Made by a program: the position numbers and the translations under genes
Part shown: positions 6,246 through 10,389 of the stretch, piece after piece
Layout of the letters: each line of letters opens with the position of its first letter
Numbering within the stretch: the first letter of the stretch is position 1
Assembly (NCBI GenBank): GCA_002327255.1
Contig: DCUM01000231.1
Coordinates: forward strand, 6,589-16,977
Source: a bacterium UBA2214
GTDB taxonomy: Bacteria > Zhuqueibacterota > Zhuqueibacteria > Residuimicrobiales > Residuimicrobiaceae
Direction: 5' to 3'
DNA: 10,389 nucleotides
Notes under the pieces: model-generated
Told to the model about the DNA's origin: nothing
The model's input: only the letters and a program-made list of their open reading frames with translations
Database searches by the model: none

Positions 6246-8121
6246 ACTTTTTCTTGCCAAATTCCGGGTCCAGGGGAATGAAACAAGCGGCTATGAACGA
6301 TGGGATGGTGGCCAGCATCACCCAGATGAAAAAGTTCCTGTAGCCGATGATTTCCTGCAGCCATCCGCTGAACATGCCGGGCAACATCATCCCCAGGGCC
6401 ATCACGCCCGTACAAATCGCATAATGCGCGGTTTTATGCTCCCCCTCACCGGCGACATAGATCATGTAGAGCATATACGCCGTGAAACCAAAGCCGTAGC
6501 CGAACTGTTCGATGGCGACAAAGGCACTGACCACCCAGAGGCTGTCGGGCTGCACCTGAGAGAGATAGACGAAGGCCAAATCGGGCAGATTCATGACCAG
6601 GAGCATGGTGAAAACCCATTTCTTCAGGCCAAATCTCGGCACGACAAATCCGCCCAAAAGACCGCCGCAGGTGAGCGCGATGATCCCGACGGTGCCATAC
6701 ACCAGTCCAAGTTCGCCGGTGGTCAACCCCAGACCCCCCAATTCACGGCTGTCGAGAAGAAAGGGATGAATGAGCTTGACCAGCTGCGCCTCGGCAAAGC
6801 GGTAGAGCAATAAAAAGGCGAGGATGGCGCCGATGCGTTTGCGCTTGAAGAAGGAGACAAAGGTCTCGAAAAATTCCTGGAGAAAATGGTGCGATTTGAC
6901 CGCGGTGTCGATGGCCGGTCTGGGCAGGATGAATCGGTGATAGAAGAAGAACAGGAAAAAGAGAATGCCGAGGACGGCAAAGGTGATGGACCAGGAAAGG
7001 GGTATGTTGCCGGCCCGCACGATAAAATCGCTTTGCGCCGCCGACTGCATATTGGGATCGAGTTGGATCACCGCCATCGCCGGCTTGTCCCAGTTTTTAT
7101 CCGTGAAGACCAGCCGGCCGCCTTCCATGAGATTGATCGATTTGTCGCCGCTGTCACGGCCGAAATGGGCGACGATTTCCTTTTGCGCTCCCGGTGGCCG
7201 CGAGAGGTGGAAAAAGAGGACGCCGACATTGCCCACCTGCGCTTCCCCCACCAGCGTCATCTGCCGTTCCTCGCCAAAATGACGCCGCAAAAAGCCGGCG
7301 AGGTTTTGTGTCACGTTACGCTGCCACCAGGAAGGCCCGCTGCGGGCCTTGATTTCCTTGTGCACGGCTTCTTCCTGGGGATAAAAGCCGTGTTGCAGAT
7401 TCCAGGTGTGGGCGAAGCGCAGCAGGGAATCGACCTCACTTTTCGGCCGCGGCTTCGTCGCAATGCGCAGCTCGGCAGGCTGGGCGACCACGCGCAGGTC
7501 TCCGCTCTCCGCCGTGATGAAGAGCGAATCCGGATGCATCATCTGGACTATCGCCCGCTGCGGCTCGGAAATCACCGGAATTTTAACAGCCGGCAGTCCG
7601 GAATGACTCTCGATATAGCCGGCGACGATGACGAGGAGGCCTTGACCGGTGATCATGGCGAGGCGGTAAAAAGTACTGCGAATGCCCACGAACCAGGCTT
7701 GGTGGTGATCTGAAAGTCCTAGCATGTAAAAGCCATCCGCCGCGATATCATGGGTGGCGGAAGAAAAAGCCAAAATCCAGAAGATACCCAAAGTCCAGAT
7801 GAGATAATTGGGCAGCGGGATGGCCACTGCGATGCCGATAAAGCCCACGCCGAGCAGCAACTGCATATAGACGATCCAGAAGCGCTTGGTTTTGAGCATA
7901 TCCACCATTGGACTCCACAGCGGCTTGATCACCCAGGGCAAATAGAGCCAGCTGGTATAGATCGCGATGTCGGTGTTGGAGAGGCCGAGGCGTTTGAACA
8001 GGATCACCGATACGGTCATGATGACGACGTAGGGAATCCCTTCGGCAAAATAGAGAGAGGGTACCCAGGTCCAGGGATTTCGCGCATTCACCGGCGCTGC
8101 CGGTTTATTCGTTTTGCTCAT
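6244..8121 (-). CDS. ampG: AmpG-like MFS muropeptide permease with large periplasmic insert
   Basis: Inner-membrane major-facilitator protein related to AmpG, which imports anhydro-muropeptides for cell-wall recycling. 625 residues from the chosen start against 491 in E. coli AmpG. Twelve helices can be placed: about 22-44, 52-74, 81-103, 107-133, 150-170, 375-398, 430-456, 470-494, 502-520, 527-556, 563-590 and 597-615. AmpG-type sequence includes YFAEGIPYVV (24-33) and SSATHDIAADGF (120-131). The extra length is a loop of about 200 residues between helices 5 and 6 (about 172-374), predicted to face the periplasm. Its second half (about 295-355) has a beta-sandwich look, with GRLVFTDKNWDKPAMAVIQL resembling Calx-beta or related Ig-like repeats. 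I start at the ATG at 8121; an in-frame TTG at 8145 lies in the T-run of a terminator and is unlikely. namZ follows at once, supporting a cell-wall salvage role. Substrate inferred. Confidence 0.88.
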   Translation of the reverse strand: MSKTNKPAAPVNARNPWTWVPSLYFAEGIPYVVIMTVSVILFKRLGLSNTDIAIYTSWLYLPWVIKPLWSPMVDMLKTKRFWIVYMQLLLGVGFIGIAVAIPLPNYLIWTLGIFWILAFSSATHDIAADGFYMLGLSDHHQAWFVGIRSTFYRLAMITGQGLLVIVAGYIESHSGLPAVKIPVISEPQRAIVQMMHPDSLFITAESGDLRVVAQPAELRIATKPRPKSEVDSLLRFAHTWNLQHGFYPQEEAVHKEIKARSGPSWWQRNVTQNLAGFLRRHFGEERQMTLVGEAQVGNVGVLFFHLSRPPGAQKEIVAHFGRDSGDKSINLMEGGRLVFTDKNWDKPAMAVIQLDPNMQSAAQSDFIVRAGNIPLSWSITFAVLGILFFLFFFYHRFILPRPAIDTAVKSHHFLQEFFETFVSFFKRKRIGAILAFLLLYRFAEAQLVKLIHPFLLDSRELGGLGLTTGELGLVYGTVGIIALTCGGLLGGFVVPRFGLKKWVFTMLLVMNLPDLAFVYLSQVQPDSLWVVSAFVAIEQFGYGFGFTAYMLYMIYVAGEGEHKTAHYAICTGVMALGMMLPGMFSGWLQEIIGYRNFFIWVMLATIPSFIAACFIPLDPEFGKKK

Positions 8122-8143
8122 GGATGGGCTCGCTTTCGTGGAC

Positions 8144-8171
8144 AAAAAAAAGCCTCATCGTCAATGAGGCT
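8144..8171 (-). terminator. Intrinsic terminator of the bifunctional nuclease gene
   Basis: On the minus strand, AGCCTCAT (8171-8164), a 5-nt loop, ATGAGGCT (8158-8151), then seven more T (8150-8144). The 8-bp perfect stem with a U-run is a strong Rho-independent terminator. It lies 23 nt after the nuclease stop codon and ends only 22 nt before the ampG ATG, so it could also limit transcription into ampG-namZ. Confidence 0.9.
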
Positions 8172-8194
8172 GTCTATGATGACACCGGGTGTAT

Positions 8195-8764
8195 TCAGGT
8201 GGTTTTTTCGCGCAAATGGGACTTTACTTTTTTGATTTCATCGCGGATGCGTGCGGCTTCCTCATAGCGCTCGTCCTGCACGGCATTGATGAGGTCGATA
8301 TTCAACTGTTCGAGCCGGTCGCTGGGCGCCAGTTCATCATCCACCTCCTCAAGCGGCGTGGCGCCTTCGATGATGGCGGCTTTGCGCATGACCTCGTCCT
8401 CGACAAAGATGGGCGCCTTCATGCGCAGCGCAATGGCGATGGCGTCGCTGGGACGCGCATCGATCTCTTTGGCCAGACCATCACTGGTCATGGTGATCAG
8501 GGCGAAATAGGTATTGTCGCGCAAATCGTTGACCAGCACGCGGTCGACGTTCACTTCCAGTATTTCCAGCAAATTGCGGATCAAGTCATGGGTCAGAGGC
8601 CGTGGCGGCGCAATATTCTCCAGCTGAAGAGCGATCGCCTGCGCCTCGGTGGAACCCACCACAATGGGCAACCAGCGATTCTGCTTCTCATCCTTGAGAA
8701 TCACCACAAAGCGACTGGTCGCCGTGTCCAGGGTGACACGCTCAACTTTAACGCGGACCAGCAT
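8195..8764 (-). CDS. Bifunctional nuclease (BFN/DUF151) domain protein with C-terminal UVR motif
   Basis: 189-residue cytoplasmic protein. Residues about 1-135 form the BFN domain (DNase and RNase activity shown for plant BFN1 family members), with the conserved IVVGSTEAQAIAL (34-46) and ARPSDAIAIALR (103-114) blocks. Residues about 150-184 form a UVR helix pair (LEQLNIDLINAVQDERYEEA, then ARIRDEI), the interaction motif found in UvrB, UvrC and ClpC-type partners. This two-domain layout is known in several bacterial lineages and often occurs near membrane or stress genes; the bacterial function is not firmly settled. Start chosen at the ATG at 8764, which has a near-perfect AGGAGGT (8772-8778) at good spacing. 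It has its own strong promoter and its own terminator, so it appears monocistronic, although read-through to ampG is possible. Confidence 0.93.
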   Translation of the reverse strand: MLVRVKVERVTLDTATSRFVVILKDEKQNRWLPIVVGSTEAQAIALQLENIAPPRPLTHDLIRNLLEILEVNVDRVLVNDLRDNTYFALITMTSDGLAKEIDARPSDAIAIALRMKAPIFVEDEVMRKAAIIEGATPLEEVDDELAPSDRLEQLNIDLINAVQDERYEEAARIRDEIKKVKSHLREKTT

Positions 8765-8771
8765 GAACTCT

Positions 8772-8778
8772 ACCTCCT
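8772..8778 (-). promoter_or_regulatory. Strong ribosome binding site of the bifunctional nuclease gene
   Basis: AGGAGGT on the minus strand, 7 bases before the ATG at 8764; it fixes the start codon and predicts efficient translation. Confidence 0.85.
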
Positions 8779-8812
8779 CTGATGAAATAACGCACCGCCT
8801 TGAATGTGGTTA

Positions 8813-8841
8813 ATTTTAAACATTTTCTCTTTCAGTGTCAA
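8813..8841 (-). promoter_or_regulatory. Near-consensus sigma-70 promoter of the nuclease gene
   Basis: Perfect TTGACA (8836-8841) and TAAAAT (8813-8818), spacer exactly 17 bp, minus strand. Transcription would begin near 8806, about 42 nt before the start codon. This is the best promoter in the window and implies a well-expressed housekeeping gene. Confidence 0.85.
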
Positions 8842-8853
8842 GGTTTATTTTCC

Positions 8854-8870
8854 GGCGGCTGCCCCCCGCC
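8854..8870. repeat. Small inverted repeat between divergent genes
   Basis: GGCGG (8854-8858) and CCGCC (8866-8870) with a 7-nt C-rich loop, just upstream of the -35 box of the nuclease promoter. It could be a regulator site for the divergent pair; it is too short to be sure. Confidence 0.3.
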
Positions 8871-8887
8871 TATTTGAAAATAAGCAC

Positions 8888-8916
8888 TTGCTTTGCTGCA
8901 CAATTTTTAGTATGTT
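8888..8916 (+). promoter_or_regulatory. Possible weak promoter for the 147-residue gene
   Basis: TTGCTT (8888-8893) and TATGTT (8911-8916) with a 17-bp spacer, ahead of the plus-strand gene starting at 8948. Matches are only 3/6 and 4/6, so this is a best candidate rather than a clear site. Confidence 0.3.
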
Positions 8917-8947
8917 CGTAGCAAGATAAAAGCTGAAAGGACACGAC

Positions 8948-9391
8948 ATGCTGGTTTTCGAAAAGGCGGTGATCAAACGCTATTGGCCCAAAGAAGATCA
9001 AGGTGAAGACGGGCAAACCATACACCAGGTCATCATGCAGGCAGAGGCGGAAATCGACAACAGCGATCAGATCGGTGCTTTGTATACCGATATGGTTCGC
9101 GGTCTGGTACACCTCTCGCTCATGGACAATCTCACCGGCGAAGAATATGAGATTCCATCGGTGACCATCAAACCCTTCAACATCAAACAGAAAAAAGTCA
9201 CCCTGAGCAAGGGGGATGAAGCCGATGTGGTCAAGCAGGAGTATGTGGCGCTCTCTCTGGTCTGCCGCGCCAGGGAGGACGATGGAGCAACCATGCTCGC
9301 CGACCTCTATCGCTTTTTCAATATAGAGATTCAACTTACCTTTTCAGAGTTCCGCTACCAGGATACCGGCACGACGGATGCGGAAGCGTGA
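8948..9391 (+). CDS. Uncharacterised 147-residue soluble protein
   Basis: I do not recognise this family. The ATG has AAGGA (8937-8941) six bases upstream, and the frame shows normal codon use through to TGA. The protein is acidic, has no signal peptide or membrane helix, and appears to be mixed alpha/beta: an N-terminal region (1-35, LVFEKAVIKRYWPKE), a likely helix/strand block (45-75), a strand-rich middle (KPFNIKQKKVTL, 76-87), a segment EYVALSLVCRAR (98-109) and a C-terminal block LADLYRFFNIEIQLTFSEFR (118-137). It is divergent from the nuclease gene and 52 bp ahead of a small membrane-protein gene on the same strand, so those two are probably one operon. Reality as a gene is well supported; function is not known. 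Confidence 0.8.
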   Translation: MLVFEKAVIKRYWPKEDQGEDGQTIHQVIMQAEAEIDNSDQIGALYTDMVRGLVHLSLMDNLTGEEYEIPSVTIKPFNIKQKKVTLSKGDEADVVKQEYVALSLVCRAREDDGATMLADLYRFFNIEIQLTFSEFRYQDTGTTDAEA

Positions 9392-9443
9392 TTAAACTGC
9401 GCCTGAGCAGAAGGGGTTGTGTTCCAACGGGAAGGAGTCGGCC

Positions 9444-9788
9444 ATGACGCCCGCTCTCAAACAGTTGCTACTCGATAATTTTCAGATCGCCCTCACCGGC
9501 GGGGTTCTGCTGGTCTGGCTGGTGCTGATTCATTATCAGGCGCCCGCCCTGAAATTGATCCGCCGGCTGACGCTGCTGGTTTTTACCTGGCTCTCTTTCG
9601 CACCTTTCAGAGTTTTCACCCAGAAAGCGATACGATACATCGATATTGCCGAGATCGATGTCCTGCTGCGGCGCTACGTCGTTCAGGAGAAAGGAACCGA
9701 CTGGGTGGATGGCTTCTTTTGGGGCATTGCCGCGTTCATCTATCTCGGCCTCCTCGGTGCGCTCTGGGCCAGGGACATCTCCAAATAA
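9444..9788 (+). CDS. Uncharacterised small membrane protein (114 residues, three helices)
   Basis: No family recognised. I start at the ATG at 9444, which has GGAAGGAG (9430-9437) just upstream; an in-frame TTG at 9417 would add nine residues with no ribosome binding site. Three hydrophobic segments: about residues 14-31 (IALTGGVLLVWLVLIHY), 48-66 (LLVFTWLSFAPFRVF) and 93-109 (FFWGIAAFIYLGLLGALWA). Between helices 2 and 3 is a conserved-looking amphipathic stretch (KAIRYIDIAEIDVLLRRYVV). The protein is small, without enzyme motifs; it may anchor or partner the upstream 147-residue protein. A palindromic repeat starts 6 bp after its stop codon. Confidence 0.75.
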   Translation: MTPALKQLLLDNFQIALTGGVLLVWLVLIHYQAPALKLIRRLTLLVFTWLSFAPFRVFTQKAIRYIDIAEIDVLLRRYVVQEKGTDWVDGFFWGIAAFIYLGLLGALWARDISK

Positions 9789-9794
9789 CTGGTT

Positions 9795-9893
9795 GGGGTC
9801 GGACCAAGTTATTTCTATACAATACAAATAGATAGAACCTGGTTTATTTTAAAAACAAGCACGGGAATCGCTGTTTTTGCCTCAAAAAAGCTT
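9795..9893 (+). repeat. Palindrome-headed repeat, copy 1 (diverged, longer)
   Basis: Begins GGGGTCGGACCAAGTTA and ends CCTCAAAAAAGCTT, as copy 2 does, but the GGTC to AAGCTT distance is 91 bp instead of 48 and there is no AGGCCT core after it. The extra bases include the hairpin at 9851-9878. Confidence 0.7.
9851..9878 (+). repeat. Imperfect hairpin inside copy 1
   Basis: AAAAACAAGC (9851-9860) pairs with GCTGTTTTT (9870-9878) with one bulged A and a 9-nt loop. It could act as a weak terminator for the two plus-strand genes, 62 nt after the last stop codon, but the stem has only three G-C pairs. Confidence 0.4.
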
Positions 9894-9931
9894 TCCATGG
9901 CCGACGCCGTGGCCCGCGTAAATGATGAATC

Positions 9932-10000
9932 GGGGTCGGACCAAATTATATATATATGAAACAATAACATAGCCCTCAAAAAAGCTTAAAAACAGGCCTT
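9932..10000 (+). repeat. Three-palindrome repeat, copy 2
   Basis: GGGGTCGGACCAAATTA at 9932, AAGCTT at 9982-9987 and AGGCCT at 9994-9999. The three cores are spaced 48 and 12 bp start to start, the same as in copies 3 and 4, although the intervening sequence differs at many positions. Confidence 0.85.
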
Positions 10001-10059
10001 AAAATGCCTATTTTGCCCTAAAAACTGCTTTCTAAGTTATTCCTTTGAAAGCCAAGTCA

Positions 10060-10095
10060 AACTTTTTGGGGGCACTGGAGGTGCCCCAAAAAGTT
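10060..10095. repeat. Strong 15-bp hairpin with 5-nt loop
   Basis: AACTTTTTGGGGGCAC (10060-10075) pairs with GTGCCCCAAAAAGTT (10081-10095), one bulged G, loop TGGAG. It is a very stable stem. Neither side has a proper U-run directly after the GC part, so I list it as a palindromic element rather than a terminator. AAGTTATT occurs on both sides of it (10034 and 10091) and after repeat copy 1. Confidence 0.85.
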
Positions 10096-10210
10096 ATTTG
10101 AAAAGTTCTAAAATTTTGCGAGATTCAAGTAGCGCAATGGGAAAGGGCCGGAGCCTTGATTTCGCATATGGTGACAAGTTCACCTTGAGACTGGTTCTGA
10201 TGGCTTATAT

Positions 10211-10294
10211 GCTTATATGGGGTCAGACCAAATTAATTCAAAATTAAACAAGAGGATAGCTGCAAAAAAAGCTTTAAAATAGGCCTTAGAATGG
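10211..10294 (+). repeat. Three-palindrome repeat, copy 3 (84-bp tandem unit)
   Basis: Starts GCTTATATGGGGTCAGACC; cores at 10221 (GGTCAGACC), 10269-10274 (AAGCTT) and 10281-10286 (AGGCCT). It is directly followed by copy 4 with the same 84-bp period. An extra GCTTATAT lies just before it at 10203. Confidence 0.9.
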
Positions 10295-10378
10295 GCTTAT
10301 ATGGGGTCGGACCAAATTAATTCAAAACGAAACAAGAGGATAACCGGGGAAAAAGCTTGAAAATAGGCCTTGTATATT
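10295..10378 (+). repeat. Three-palindrome repeat, copy 4 (84-bp tandem unit)
   Basis: Head-to-tail with copy 3: GCTTATATGGGGTCGGACC, then AAGCTT at 10353-10358 and AGGCCT at 10365-10370, same 48- and 12-bp spacing. About ten to fifteen differences from copy 3, mostly between the cores and at the end. Confidence 0.9.
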
Positions 10379-10389
10379 GAAAGTTGAGA

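Larger units (their letters stand above)
9789..10389. other. 600-bp non-coding, A/T-rich repeat region
   Basis: No gene is visible from the stop at 9788 to the right edge. The region contains four copies of a palindrome-headed repeat, two other hairpins (listed separately) and unassigned sequence at about 10006-10056 and 10100-10205. Base composition is clearly lower in GC than the coding part. The repeat array probably continues past the window. Confidence 0.8.

Noticed and set aside
6886..7713. 275-residue plus-strand open frame
   Set aside because: Antisense to the AmpG relative, including its periplasmic insert; no domain features.

Overview
The window reads as a chromosomal segment of a diderm (Gram-negative type) bacterium with moderately high GC. 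Evidence for two membranes is a MacA/HlyD-type periplasmic adaptor system, a muropeptide-permease (AmpG) relative, and a secreted exo-muramidase (NamZ family). A bifunctional-nuclease domain fused to a UVR motif, together with the NamZ/AmpG pair, suggests the Bacteroidota/Chlorobiota/Calditrichota side of the tree. That placement is inference from family distribution, not from a marker gene.

Layout. Positions 1-4591 (minus strand) hold an export system: two different membrane-fusion (adaptor) proteins (2894-4591 and 1239-2615), followed by a MacB/FtsX-type permease without a fused ATPase (1-1226, running off the left edge by one or two codons). The second adaptor and the permease are 12 bp apart and have their own likely promoter at about 2687-2716, whose -10 box is bracketed by a perfect 10-bp inverted repeat. 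Positions 4592-5018 are a repeat-rich gap with two pairs of direct repeats spaced 74 and 73 bp. Positions 5019-8121 (minus) are a tightly coupled ampG-namZ pair: the permease stop codon lies inside the namZ ribosome binding site. A textbook intrinsic terminator (8144-8171) separates this pair from the upstream bifunctional nuclease gene (8195-8764), which has a near-consensus sigma-70 promoter (8813-8841). Divergent from the nuclease run two unrecognised plus-strand genes (8948-9391, 9444-9788), a small soluble protein and a three-helix membrane protein. Positions 9789-10389 are non-coding and full of palindromic repeats: four copies of a GGGGTC(G/A)GACCAA-headed element, three of which share a rigid arrangement of three palindromic cores.

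How the genes may work together. NamZ would release MurNAc-containing ends from peptidoglycan outside the cytoplasm and the AmpG relative, which carries an unusual periplasmic insert of about 200 residues, would import cell-wall fragments: a salvage module. The adaptors and the permease would form a tripartite ABC efflux/export complex with an ATPase and an outer-membrane channel that are not in the window. No CRISPR array, rRNA, tRNA or transposase gene was seen. The repeats at the right end are the least explained part.
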